Assembly (NCBI GenBank): GCA_036306585.1
Contig: JAXJZF010000004.1
Coordinates: 62,001-126,000 of the forward strand
Direction of reading: 5' to 3'
DNA length: 64,000 bases
DNA from: Aphodovivens sp036306585
GTDB lineage: Bacteria; Actinomycetota; Coriobacteriia; Coriobacteriales; Eggerthellaceae
Part shown: one piece after another, positions 25,358-34,019 of the stretch
Numbering within the stretch: position 1 is the stretch's first letter
How the letters are laid out: each line of letters starts with the position of its first letter
Made by a program: the position numbers and the translations under genes
Notes under the pieces: model-generated
The model's input: the letters and a program-made list of their open reading frames with translations, nothing else
What the model was told of the DNA's origin: nothing
Databases searched by the model: none

Positions 25358-25839
25358 GGCATGTGCTATCGGTCCTGGTTTCCAACAAGGCGGGCGTGCT
25401 CTCGCGCGTGACCGGGCTCATCTCGCGGCGCGGATTCAACATCGAGTCGCTGTCGGTGGGCACCACCGAAGACCCCGGCCTATCCCGCATCACCGCCATC
25501 GTGATCGCCGATGACGTCGCCTACGAGCAGATCACCAAGCAGCTGTACAAGCTCATCGACGTGCACAAGATCACCGACCTCACCAACGAAGGCGCCATCG
25601 AGCGCGAACTGGTGCTGTTCAAGGTGGATGCCGCGCCCGAGCGGCGCAACGAGATCATCGAGATCGCCAACATCTTCCGTGCGAAGATCGTGGACGTGGG
25701 CGCCAGCTCGCTCACCATCGAGGCCACCGGCGACTCATCCAAGCTCAAGGGGCTCGAGGATCTCTTCCGCACCTACGGCATCAAGGAGATGACGCGCACG
25801 GGCAAGATAGCCATGTCGCGCAGCAGTAAGGGCGTTTAG
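25354..25839 (+). CDS. ilvN: Acetolactate synthase, small (regulatory) subunit
   Basis: IlvN/IlvH binds valine and controls the large subunit. The 161 residues comprise an N-terminal ACT domain (LSVLVSNKAGVLSRVTGLISRRGF, shown in outline by its start and end) and a C-terminal ACT-like domain (ANIFRAKIVDVGASSLTIEATG). The length fits the IlvH type. The ATG overlaps the ilvB stop and GAGGAGG lies 7 nt upstream, so the subunits are made together. A perfect TATAAT for the next tRNA begins 4 bp after its stop. Confidence 0.96.
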   Translation: MRHVLSVLVSNKAGVLSRVTGLISRRGFNIESLSVGTTEDPGLSRITAIVIADDVAYEQITKQLYKLIDVHKITDLTNEGAIERELVLFKVDAAPERRNEIIEIANIFRAKIVDVGASSLTIEATGDSSKLKGLEDLFRTYGIKEMTRTGKIAMSRSSKGV

Positions 25840-25842
25840 CGC

Positions 25843-25848
25843 TATAAT
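25843..25848 (+). promoter_or_regulatory. -10 element TATAAT of the tRNA-Arg gene
   Basis: A perfect TATAAT lies 28 bp upstream of the tRNA, immediately after the ilvN stop. No convincing -35 lies 17 bp upstream, inside ilvN. Confidence 0.6.
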
Positions 25849-25875
25849 ACGTCTGCTTTTCGGCAAACGTCTTGC

Positions 25876-25948
<73 letters not shown>

Positions 25949-26000
25949 CGAGGCGTTTTTCGTTTCCGAATGTCAAATCTGGAGCGCGCGGGCGCCATGC

Positions 26001-26048
26001 GCTGCGGAAACGGGTATGCTGTTTCCAAACGATCCGCATTTCCGCAGC
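26001..26048 (+). promoter_or_regulatory. Competing inverted repeats in the argF leader/promoter region
   Basis: GCTGCGGAAA (26001-26010) and TTTCCGCAGC (26039-26048) form a perfect 10-bp inverted repeat. Inside it, GGAAAC (26006-26011) can instead pair with GTTTCC (26021-26026). The two pairings exclude each other. A TATGCT -10-like box (26014-26019) lies within. It could be an operator or an attenuator-like switch for argF. Confidence 0.4.
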
Positions 26049-26099
26049 GGGTGCGGGCGCCTTCCGGGCCTGCCCGCCGCATACGAGAAAGGATGACCG

Positions 26100-27095
26100 A
26101 TGCCCATCAGCTTGAGCGGTCGCAGCTTCCTGAAGCTGCTTGATTTCACCCCCGACGAGATTCGCTATCTCATCGCGCTGGGCCATGACTTCAAACACCT
26201 GAAGCGCGCCGGCATCCCGCACCGCCATCTGGAGGGGAAGAACATCGTGCTGCTGTTCGAGAAGACCTCCACGCGCACGCGCTGCTCGTTCGAGGTGGCC
26301 GGCCACGACCTGGGCATGGGCGTGACTTATCTGGACCCCGCGGGCTCGCAGATGGGCAAGAAGGAATCCATTGCCGACACCGCCCGCGTGCTCGGTCGCA
26401 TGTTCGACGGCATCGAGTATCGCGGCTTCGGCCAGGATATCGTCGAAGAGCTGGCCGAATACGCTGGCGTGCCCGTGTGGAACGGCCTCACCACCGAGTT
26501 CCATCCCACGCAGATGATCGCCGACATCATGACCATCGAGGAGAACTTCCCCCAAGGGGTCGCCGGCCTGAAGCTGGTGTTCATGGGCGATGCTCAGAAC
26601 AACGTGGCAAACTCTCTGATGGTGGTGTGCGCGAAGCTGGGCATGCATTTCGTCGCGTGCGGCCCGGAAAAGCAGATGCCCGCCGCCGATTTGGTGGCGA
26701 CCTGCCGCGAGATCGCGCAGCAGACCGGCGGCAGCGTGGAGCTGTGCGAGAACCCCATGGAGGCATGCCGCGACGCGAACGTCATCTACACCGACGTGTG
26801 GGTGTCCATGGGCGAGCCCGACGAGCTGTGGGCCGAGCGCATCGAGCTGCTCTCGCCGTACCAGGTGAGGTCCGAGCTGTTCGACGTGGCGGCCGATGAC
26901 GCCATCTTCATGCACTGCCTGCCCGCCTACCACGACGCCAAGACCGATGTGGGGCGCCGTGTCGCCGAGAAGTTCGGGCTCACCGAGCTCGAGGTGACCG
27001 ACGAGGTGTTCGAAGGCCCGCGCTCGGTGGTGTTCGACGAGGCGGAAAATCGCATGCACTCCATCAAGGCGGTCATGTACGCCACGTTGAAATAG
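26100..27095 (+). CDS. argF: Ornithine carbamoyltransferase
   Basis: The enzyme makes citrulline from ornithine and carbamoyl phosphate; in catabolic settings it runs in reverse. The 331 residues contain the carbamoyl-phosphate motif EKTSTRTRCSFE, FHPTQMIADIMTI, MGDAQNNVANSL and the ornithine motif MHCLPAYHD with its Cys. The ATG follows AAAGGA by 6 nt. No other arg or arc gene is adjacent, so anabolic and arginine-deiminase roles cannot be separated from context; argS and tRNA-Arg are near neighbours. The symbol argF is the conventional choice, arcB is possible. Confidence 0.93.
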   Translation: MPISLSGRSFLKLLDFTPDEIRYLIALGHDFKHLKRAGIPHRHLEGKNIVLLFEKTSTRTRCSFEVAGHDLGMGVTYLDPAGSQMGKKESIADTARVLGRMFDGIEYRGFGQDIVEELAEYAGVPVWNGLTTEFHPTQMIADIMTIEENFPQGVAGLKLVFMGDAQNNVANSLMVVCAKLGMHFVACGPEKQMPAADLVATCREIAQQTGGSVELCENPMEACRDANVIYTDVWVSMGEPDELWAERIELLSPYQVRSELFDVAADDAIFMHCLPAYHDAKTDVGRRVAEKFGLTELEVTDEVFEGPRSVVFDEAENRMHSIKAVMYATLK

Positions 27096-27142
27096 GCTTT
27101 CCGCCGAGCTTGCGGTCGGCGCGCTTCGAGGGGCCTTCGCAT

Positions 27143-28135
27143 ATGTTCGGCAAGATTCTCGAAATGATGGGAGCGGTTATGGGCATCGTATTTTTCTTCG
27201 TCGTCGTCCTGGTCATCCTGTTCGTGGTGTTCCAGGGTGTGTTCATCGTGCAGCAGCAAACCGAGTACATTATCGAGCGGTTCGGCAAGTTCAACCGCAC
27301 GGCGGGCGCCGGCATCCGTTTCAAGATCCCCTTCGTCGAGCGAATCGCCGCCAAGGTCGACCTGCGCACGCGTCAATCGCAGCTGCAGATCGACGGCAAG
27401 ACCAAGGACAACGTGACCATCACCATGCAGGTTGCGGCCCAGTACCATGTGAGCTACGACCGCGGGCAGACCCCGCAGCAGACCGGCGTCTACCGCAGCT
27501 ACTACATGCTGTCCGACCCTGAAGAACAGATGCGAGCTTACATCGCCGACGCGCTGCGCTCGGCCATCCCCAACTACACGCTCGACGAGGTGTTCGACAA
27601 CAAGGATCTCATCGCCCAGGACGTCAACACCACCGTCGCCGCGCGCATGGTTGCCTATGGCTACGACCTGGTGTCCACCCTTATCACCTCCATCGGCCTT
27701 CCCGCTGACGTCGAGGCGTCCATGAACAAGATCAACTCCGCCCAGCGCGAAAAGGAAGCTGCGCAGGCGCTCGCCGATGCCGACCGCATCAAGGTGGTCG
27801 TCGAGGCGCAGGCTCAAGCCCAGGCTATGGAGGAATCGGGCAAGGGCATCGCCGCCCAGCGCAAGGCGATCGCGGAAGGCATCGCCTCGTCGCTCGACGT
27901 CATCAAGGAGTCGGGCGTGAGCACGCGTGAAGCCAACGAGCTGTTCCTGTTCACCCAGTGGACCGAGATGATGAACGAGTTCGCCAAGACGGGCCGCACC
28001 TCCACGGTGGTGCTGCCGTCCCGCTTCCAGGAGACCGCGTCGATGTTCGAGCAGATGCTCGCTGCCGGAGAGGTGCAGCAGGACGATCCTGCGGTCCGTC
28101 CGCCGATGCCGCGCGGCACAGGCGAGCAACGCTAG
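27143..28135 (+). CDS. SPFH/stomatin-like membrane protein
   Basis: A single N-terminal membrane anchor (residues about 12-36, GIVFFFVVVLVILFVVFQGV) is followed by an SPFH/band-7 domain (VQQQTEYIIERFGKF, IPFVERIAAKVDLRTR). An Ala/Glu/Gln-rich coiled coil (AQREKEAAQALADADRIKVV) and a short Pro-containing tail follow. Such proteins oligomerise in membrane microdomains and often control proteases or transporters. No NfeD-type partner is adjacent. The start at 27143 has GAGGGGCC upstream; an in-frame TTG at 27110 is less likely. Length is 330 residues. Confidence 0.88.
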   Translation: MFGKILEMMGAVMGIVFFFVVVLVILFVVFQGVFIVQQQTEYIIERFGKFNRTAGAGIRFKIPFVERIAAKVDLRTRQSQLQIDGKTKDNVTITMQVAAQYHVSYDRGQTPQQTGVYRSYYMLSDPEEQMRAYIADALRSAIPNYTLDEVFDNKDLIAQDVNTTVAARMVAYGYDLVSTLITSIGLPADVEASMNKINSAQREKEAAQALADADRIKVVVEAQAQAQAMEESGKGIAAQRKAIAEGIASSLDVIKESGVSTREANELFLFTQWTEMMNEFAKTGRTSTVVLPSRFQETASMFEQMLAAGEVQQDDPAVRPPMPRGTGEQR

Positions 28136-28216
28136 GACGGCTGGCGGGCCCGGGGCTGGGTTTCCGGCTGCACTTGCGCGTTTTTCCCGATGAGGTGCGT
28201 GGGATGCGGCGTAAGA

Positions 28217-28225
28217 TGATAGAAT
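28217..28225 (+). promoter_or_regulatory. Extended -10 element of argS (TGATAGAAT)
   Basis: TAGAAT (28220-28225) preceded by TGA. Transcription would start near 28232, before the hairpin at 28252-28281 and about 75 nt before argS. Confidence 0.45.
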
Positions 28226-28251
28226 GCCTTGGTTAAAGTGCATGGCAACCT

Positions 28252-28285
28252 GCAAGGGCCGCTCGCGACAGCGGCCCTTGCGTTT
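28252..28285 (+). terminator. Terminator-like hairpin in the argS leader
   Basis: GCAAGGGCCGCT (28252-28263) and AGCGGCCCTTGC (28270-28281) form a perfect 12-bp stem with a 6-nt loop, followed by GTTTCG. Only 24 nt separate it from the argS ATG. It either ends the SPFH-gene transcript, with argS depending on readthrough, or acts as an attenuator. Confidence 0.6.
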
Positions 28286-28305
28286 CGAAAGGGAACGATT
28301 CCACG

Positions 28306-30033
28306 ATGCAGATTCGAGAGCAACTTGAGCAGGTAATCGAAAAGGCCATCGCCGCCGCGTGCTCTGACGGGTCGCTGGCGCTCGAGCAGCCTCCGGCGCC
28401 CGCTTTGGAGCGCCCGCGCGACGAGGGGAACGGCGATTGGGCATCCACCGTCGCCATGCGCTGCGCAAAGCAGGCCAAGCGCAACCCGCGCGAGATAGCC
28501 CAGGTCATCGTGGACCATCTTCCTGAAAACGACCTCATCGCCTCGGTGGAGGTTGCCGGCCCCGGCTTCATCAACGTGCGCCTGACGCCGACCACGTTCC
28601 AGAGCGTTGTCCGCCAAGTGCGCCGGGAGCGCTCCGATTTCGGCAAGGGCGCGCCTAAGACCGAAGCGGGCCGCATCAACTTGGAGTACGTCTCGGCCAA
28701 CCCCACCGGCCCCATGCATGTGGGCCACGGGCGCTGGGCGGCGCTGGGCGATGCCATGGCGCGCGTCATGCGCCATGCGGGCTACGATGTTTCCGAGGAG
28801 TTCTACATCAACGACCATGGTGTGCAGATGGACGTGTTCGGCAACTCCGTGTCCGTGCGCTATCAGCAGCTGCTGGGCCGCGACATCCCGATGCCCGAGA
28901 AATGCTACGGCGGCTCGTATGTGGCCGACATCGCACAGGGCATCATCGACCGCGATGGCGCCAAGTGGCTCGAGGTTCCTGACGAGGAGCGCGTGGCGGC
29001 GTTTCGCGAGATGGCGTACAAGGAGATGCTGCAGCTGATGCAGGACACTCTGGGCGGGTTCGGCGTGCACTTCGACTGCTGGTTCTCCGAGCGCAATCTC
29101 TACGTCGAGGACGAAGAGGGTCAGACGGCAGTGTCTCGTGCACTGAAGGCCATGGACGAGAAGGGCTACCTCTATCAGAAGGACGGGGCCACCTGGTTCC
29201 GCTCCACCGAATTCGGCGACGACAAGGACCGCGTCCTCATCAAGGAGAACGGCGAGTACACCTACTTCACCAGCGACATGGCCTACCACCACAACAAGCT
29301 GATGCGCGGGTTCACCCATCTCATCGACATCTGGGGCGCCGACCATCACGGCTACGTGAAGCGATGCGAGGCGATGCTGGAGGCGTGGGGAAATAAGGGC
29401 GCGCTAGAGGTGGTGCTCGGCCAGCTGGTCAACCTGTTTCGCGACGGCGAAGCAGTGCGCATGTCGAAGCGCACCGGCGAGATGGTGACGTTCGCCGAGC
29501 TCATCGACGAGGTGGGCGTGGACGCCACGCGTTTCCTCATGCTATCGCGCTCTTCGGACCAGCCCATCGATTTCGACATCGAGGTGGCGAAGAAGAAGGA
29601 CGCCAGCAATCCGGTGTACTACGTGCAGTACGCCCACGCGCGCATATGCTCGCTGCTTCGCAAGGCTGCGGAAGCGCAGGACGCGCAGGCTGCCGAGGAA
29701 GGCTTGCTGTCCATGGACGACCTGGCGGACAAGGTGGCTCCTGCCGATGCCGACCTTTCGCCTTTGGGCCAGCCTGCCGAGTTTGCCCTCATGCGCAAGA
29801 TGGCCGATTTCCAGGAGTTCATCGATCTCGCTGCGCGCGACCGCGCCCCGTTCCGCCTGACACATTACGCGCAGGATCTGGCGGCGTTGTTCCATCAGTT
29901 CTACACCGAATGCCGCGTGATCGGCGTGGAGCCCGAGCTGCAGCAGGCGCGCCTGGCACTGGCCGACGCCGCCCGCACGGTGCTGGCGCTGACTCTCGGC
30001 TTGCTGGGCGTGAGCGCCCCTGTGAAGATGTAG
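28306..30033 (+). CDS. argS: Arginyl-tRNA synthetase
   Basis: Class I synthetase charging tRNA-Arg. The 575 residues include the N-terminal Add1 domain, the HIGH region as SANPTGPMHVGHGR, IWGADHHGYVKR, the KMSK-like RMSKRTGEMVTF and a C-terminal helical anticodon-binding domain ending in TLGLLGVSAPVKM. All three domains are present and the length is normal. The ATG follows GAAAGGGAACG after a 12-bp hairpin in the leader. It is closed by the terminator at 30071-30101. Confidence 0.97.
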   Translation: MQIREQLEQVIEKAIAAACSDGSLALEQPPAPALERPRDEGNGDWASTVAMRCAKQAKRNPREIAQVIVDHLPENDLIASVEVAGPGFINVRLTPTTFQSVVRQVRRERSDFGKGAPKTEAGRINLEYVSANPTGPMHVGHGRWAALGDAMARVMRHAGYDVSEEFYINDHGVQMDVFGNSVSVRYQQLLGRDIPMPEKCYGGSYVADIAQGIIDRDGAKWLEVPDEERVAAFREMAYKEMLQLMQDTLGGFGVHFDCWFSERNLYVEDEEGQTAVSRALKAMDEKGYLYQKDGATWFRSTEFGDDKDRVLIKENGEYTYFTSDMAYHHNKLMRGFTHLIDIWGADHHGYVKRCEAMLEAWGNKGALEVVLGQLVNLFRDGEAVRMSKRTGEMVTFAELIDEVGVDATRFLMLSRSSDQPIDFDIEVAKKKDASNPVYYVQYAHARICSLLRKAAEAQDAQAAEEGLLSMDDLADKVAPADADLSPLGQPAEFALMRKMADFQEFIDLAARDRAPFRLTHYAQDLAALFHQFYTECRVIGVEPELQQARLALADAARTVLALTLGLLGVSAPVKM

Positions 30034-30070
30034 GGGAGAGCACGGCAGATCGGATATAACGGTCTCGAAC

Positions 30071-30101
30071 GAAGGGCGCCCGGGTGGGTGCCCTTCTCTG
30101 T
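30071..30101 (+). terminator. Terminator after argS
   Basis: GAAGGGCGCCC (30071-30081) pairs with GGGTGCCCTTC (30086-30096) with one G-U pair and a GGGT loop, followed by TCTGTTT. It lies between argS and a convergent gene. Confidence 0.75.
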
Positions 30102-30148
30102 TTGGTGTGATGTGTCGTGGGGTTTGCCGGGCGACACAGGGCGGCAGG

Positions 30149-32179
30149 TTAGATGCTGTCGCCGAGGTCGAGTTGCATCAGGTTCACGTTCTCGCGCATG
30201 CGGCGGGAGAACGCACGAGAGATAACGCCGTCCTCGTAGAACTTTTGGATCTGCTCGAGCTCGAGCTGCAGCGCCAGGCGCTCGATGTCGCTCGACTTCG
30301 CTGCGATGTTGGTGAGCACCGTGATGGAGGGTGTGTCGCTGGTGAGCGTGCGCGCTATGCGCTGGTATTCCACCAGCAAGGTGCCTGCGGCCTCGGCGGG
30401 CACGTCGATGTCGGGGGAGGCAAGCATCTTCTGCAGCTTCGAGATGACGTACTGGGTGCCCACCAGCTGGACGCGCCGGCGTTCGAGCAAACTGTCGGCC
30501 ACCAAGGCGTCGGGCAGACTCTGTATGAGCGAGCCGATGCCCTTGCGCGCCATGGAGCGGATGCGCGCGAGGGCATTGCTGAACGAGCTGCCCTTCGCGC
30601 GGTGGCGCAGCAGCGCTTCCGAACGGTCCAAACGCGTGAGATTGCGATAGCCTACGGCGGGACTGGCGTCTCCCGCATCGACCAGCTGCTTGGTGCGCTC
30701 GCGCTCCCATTGAAGGCATTTCAGGTGCAGCTGCACTTCGGCTTCGTCCTGGATGTCACCGCTGTCCTTGATGCGCGCGATGCGGTCGTTGTACGACGTG
30801 ATGACCAGCTGCGTAGCGTAGCGGTTGTCGGTTGTTTGGCGTGCGGCAAGCTCCTCTATGACGCTGCGCAGGATGTCCACGGCCGCCTGCTGCTCTTTTT
30901 GGTGCCGTTCCTCTTCGCTCGGCTTGGGTTTCTTGGATGGGGCGATCACCGGCACGAGGAACGTCGCGATGAGCAGGGTGACGATGATCACGCCGCAGGC
31001 GAGGAAGATGAGCAGGGGGCGTTGCGGGAACAGGTTGGGCAGGTTGAACATCACCGCCAGCGAGATGGTGCCCTTCGCCCCTGACAGCGCCATGATGAGC
31101 GATTCATGCAGGTCGTGCTTGAACGTGGGCGCGTTAGGGGCGCCTCGTTTGGCAATGCCACGGGCGCGCACGCGCGACATGAACAGGATCCAGATGTAGC
31201 GGATGCCCAGCAGGACCGCCGTCAGTCCCACCACCACCAAAAGCAGGTAGCCGTTGTTGATCGAGGGGTCCTCCCATGTGTGCAACATCGCCTGGGGGAG
31301 CTGGGTGCCCAGCAGCACGAACACCAAGCCGTTGAGGCCGAACGAGATGACGTGCCATACGCTGGTTGAAACGATGTTCATGCGCGACACCGATGGGTTG
31401 CTCTCGCGTGGGGAGATGACGTTCACCAGGCCGCCCGCCACCACGGCGATTATGCCGCTCACGTGGAACGCTTCCGCTATCAGGTAGATGATGAACGGCA
31501 CGCATACTTCGAACAGCACATGAAACGTGGTGTTCTCAAGTCCTGTGGATCGCACGAAGCGCACGAACAGGTTGCCCAGGTATCCCAGCACGGCGCCAAG
31601 CACCAGCCCGCCCAGGAAGCTGACGGCGAAGCTGCCGGTCGCGTTGGCCAGCGAGAACGTGCCCGTCATGGCGGCGGCTACGGCGAACTGGAACGAGACG
31701 ATGCCCGATGCGTCGTTCAGCAGGGACTCCGCTTTCAGGATGCTGCCCGAGCGCTTGGGAATCTCAGCGCTTTCGGAAATGGAGGCGACTGCAATGGGGT
31801 CGGTGGGCGATAGCGCGGCGCCCAGCGCCAGCGCTGCGGCGAGCGGCACCAGGGGAAGCGCGGTGTGCACGGCGTAGCCCAGCGCGAACACCGTGCACAC
31901 CACCAGGCCAATGGCTAGGCCCAGCACTGGAGCGCGGTATTTCCACAGGGCGGCTTTGTCGGCGTTTTTCGCCTCGTCGTACAGAAGCGGCGCGACAAAC
32001 AGCACCATGAACAGTTCGGGGTCGAGGGTTATCTCCACCTGGCTGGGCGAGAGCAGCGCCACGGCGATGCCGAGGATGATCTGCACGAGCGGAGCGGACA
32101 CCTTCGGGACGAGCTGGGTCACCACAGACGAGATCAAGACGGTGGCGAGCAGTATCAGGGCCAACTCGAGTGCTTCCAA
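30149..32179 (-). CDS. CPA1-family Na+/H+ antiporter with long cytosolic tail
   Basis: A monovalent cation:proton antiporter of the CPA1/NhaP group. About 12 membrane segments cover residues 5-420, with the transport motif GAALSPTDPIAVASI and the conserved ESLLNDASGIV. About 255 cytosolic residues follow, mostly charged helices, ending in NLMQLDLGDSI. It probably handles Na+ and pH balance; the ions are inferred. The frame is open to a GTG at 32191, but AGGAGGTG abuts that codon and is well spaced for the TTG at 32179, which gives the family-like N-terminus MEALELALILL. It stands alone between argS and the histidine kinase. Confidence 0.88.
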   Translation of the reverse strand: MEALELALILLATVLISSVVTQLVPKVSAPLVQIILGIAVALLSPSQVEITLDPELFMVLFVAPLLYDEAKNADKAALWKYRAPVLGLAIGLVVCTVFALGYAVHTALPLVPLAAALALGAALSPTDPIAVASISESAEIPKRSGSILKAESLLNDASGIVSFQFAVAAAMTGTFSLANATGSFAVSFLGGLVLGAVLGYLGNLFVRFVRSTGLENTTFHVLFEVCVPFIIYLIAEAFHVSGIIAVVAGGLVNVISPRESNPSVSRMNIVSTSVWHVISFGLNGLVFVLLGTQLPQAMLHTWEDPSINNGYLLLVVVGLTAVLLGIRYIWILFMSRVRARGIAKRGAPNAPTFKHDLHESLIMALSGAKGTISLAVMFNLPNLFPQRPLLIFLACGVIIVTLLIATFLVPVIAPSKKPKPSEEERHQKEQQAAVDILRSVIEELAARQTTDNRYATQLVITSYNDRIARIKDSGDIQDEAEVQLHLKCLQWERERTKQLVDAGDASPAVGYRNLTRLDRSEALLRHRAKGSSFSNALARIRSMARKGIGSLIQSLPDALVADSLLERRRVQLVGTQYVISKLQKMLASPDIDVPAEAAGTLLVEYQRIARTLTSDTPSITVLTNIAAKSSDIERLALQLELEQIQKFYEDGVISRAFSRRMRENVNLMQLDLGDSI

Positions 32180-32333
32180 ACCCGGTGACACCTCCTGGTG
32201 CGTTTCTTGGGTGCGTTTCGTGTTCGATGAAATTATATTACCGAATTCAGGGATCTACTCCGTACCGGGTTCGCGGGAAGTCACGGGGAGTTCATAATGG
32301 GGCGCCTGCGCGGCTGGGGTCGCGGCGGGCGAG

Positions 32334-34019
32334 CTAGGCGAGAGGCAGCGTCACGCATGCGGTGAAGCCCCCGCCCGGGGTTGCCTGCGCTTCGAACGCG
32401 CCGCCGTGCGCTCGCGCGATGCGATCCACCAGCACCAGTCCCAGGCCGTGCCCTGCATCGTCGGGCACGGCATCATCGGGCGCCACGCGGGCGCGGGCGA
32501 GCCGCGCTTCGAGGGCGGCCATCTCCTCGGGCATCGCGCCCACGCCGTGATCGGCCACCTGCAGAAGGCATCCGGGCCCGCCGGGCAGCCTCGCGGGGAG
32601 CAGCTCCATATCGATGCGGCAGCCATTGGGGTTGTGCAGCCGCGCGTTGGCCAGCAGGTTCTCAACCAAGCGCGTGAGCATGCGCTCGTCGCCAAGGACC
32701 ACCGCCTCGGTGCAGGAATCGCCCAACCGGAATTCCAGCGGGTGCAGCTCGTCGAAGTGGCTGTTGAGGTAGCCGGCGGCGCAGGCGCGCAGCAGTTTGG
32801 GCAGGTGGATGCGCTCGAGGTTGAGAGGGTTTTCGCCGAAGGCGAGTTGCGAGGCTGCGTTCAGGTCGGCGACGAGGTCTTTGATCTTCATACCCTGTGT
32901 GCGGATGGTGCGGGCTTCAGCCTGCACGTCGCCTTCGGCTTCCGGCGCGGAGGCGAGAGCATCGGCTTTCGCGATGATCAGCGAAAGCGGCGTGCGTATG
33001 TCGTGCGAAACCCCGCGGATCCACTGCTCGCGCGCACGGTCCTTGCTTTCCAGGATATCGGAGGCTTCGTTGATCCTGTCGGCGATGGGCTGAAGGTCGC
33101 CGCGCAGGTCGACCTGGGTGCGCTTGCCGTGGGAAAGGTCCTCCAGGGCATCGCCGATGGGCCTCACCGCGCGCTGCGTCCGTCGGCGCGACACCAGGTA
33201 GGCGCCGAACAGGATGAGCAGGTCCAGCCCGATGATGCCCAAGATATAGCCGGGCAGGGTGCGCCAGGTCTCCTGCGGCCAGGTGACGGTCACGGTCTCG
33301 TACGATCCGGTGGGGAAGCACACCAGCAATAGTCCGTCGTCGCGCTCCCACAGAAAGGCGGGGTAGCCGTTCAGGGCGTGATAGTGCGCGATGAGCGCCA
33401 CTTGGTTGAGCGTGTAGGAGGAGGGCACCGCGCCCCAGCTGGGGTCGGCGGGGCCGTCGGCGGAGACCGCTTCGGACTCGGTTGCGGTTTCGGGCACGTT
33501 GCGCGACCAGAGCACCGCGCCGTCGGGGCCGATGAGCTGCGCCCAGGCTCCTTGCGCGTCGAGTTCGTCGGCGGCTTGCTGGGCGAGCTCGTAGCCGTTC
33601 TCGCCTAGCGCAAGCTGGTCGCTGGTGGTGCTGGTAACGGATGCGGGCGTGCCGAACAGGTAGCTTCGGTCCATCTCCTGCACGGCGATTGCCATGTACA
33701 GGATGACGTCCACGATCACCAGGACCAGCGCCAGGAGGAGAAACCACAGCACCTGCCGTGTGAAGAAGCGCGCCAGGCCACCTGCCCCCTTCGAGCGGTT
33801 AAGCCGGCGCTTGCGCTCCTTCCGGCGCAGATCGTCGGGCGGGGTGGGAGCTTGCTGCGCGCCGGCGCTCCAGTAGCTTTCCGCGCCGGGCTTCGCCATT
33901 CCCCTCGCCGCGGCGGGTGGGAAGGGCGCGACGGGAGGTTTGCCGCCGTCGGCAGGGGGAGCGCCAGCGCCCGGTGGGGTCATACCGCCACTCGGCCGGT
34001 TTCCGTCCCAGCCGCTCAT
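32334..34019 (-). CDS. Two-component sensor histidine kinase
   Basis: A 561-residue membrane sensor kinase. Residues 1-75 form a Pro/Gly/Ala-rich cytosolic tail, TM1 is about 89-113, an extracellular sensor region spans 115-255, and TM2 is about 256-277. A HAMP-like segment precedes the H-box GVSHDIRTPLSL with H339, the N-box is LVENLLANARLHN and the G-boxes are VADHGVGAMP and GHGLGLVLVDRI. Its ATG overlaps the regulator stop (ATGA). The large sensor loop differs from BceS-type kinases, which lack one, although the divergent ABC permease is Bce-like. The signal is unknown. Confidence 0.92.
   Translation of the reverse strand: MSGWDGNRPSGGMTPPGAGAPPADGGKPPVAPFPPAAARGMAKPGAESYWSAGAQQAPTPPDDLRRKERKRRLNRSKGAGGLARFFTRQVLWFLLLALVLVIVDVILYMAIAVQEMDRSYLFGTPASVTSTTSDQLALGENGYELAQQAADELDAQGAWAQLIGPDGAVLWSRNVPETATESEAVSADGPADPSWGAVPSSYTLNQVALIAHYHALNGYPAFLWERDDGLLLVCFPTGSYETVTVTWPQETWRTLPGYILGIIGLDLLILFGAYLVSRRRTQRAVRPIGDALEDLSHGKRTQVDLRGDLQPIADRINEASDILESKDRAREQWIRGVSHDIRTPLSLIIAKADALASAPEAEGDVQAEARTIRTQGMKIKDLVADLNAASQLAFGENPLNLERIHLPKLLRACAAGYLNSHFDELHPLEFRLGDSCTEAVVLGDERMLTRLVENLLANARLHNPNGCRIDMELLPARLPGGPGCLLQVADHGVGAMPEEMAALEARLARARVAPDDAVPDDAGHGLGLVLVDRIARAHGGAFEAQATPGGGFTACVTLPLA

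Noticed and set aside
26100..27095. Arginine deiminase operon
   Set aside because: No arcA, arcC or arcD gene adjoins the ornithine carbamoyltransferase, so a catabolic operon cannot be claimed.
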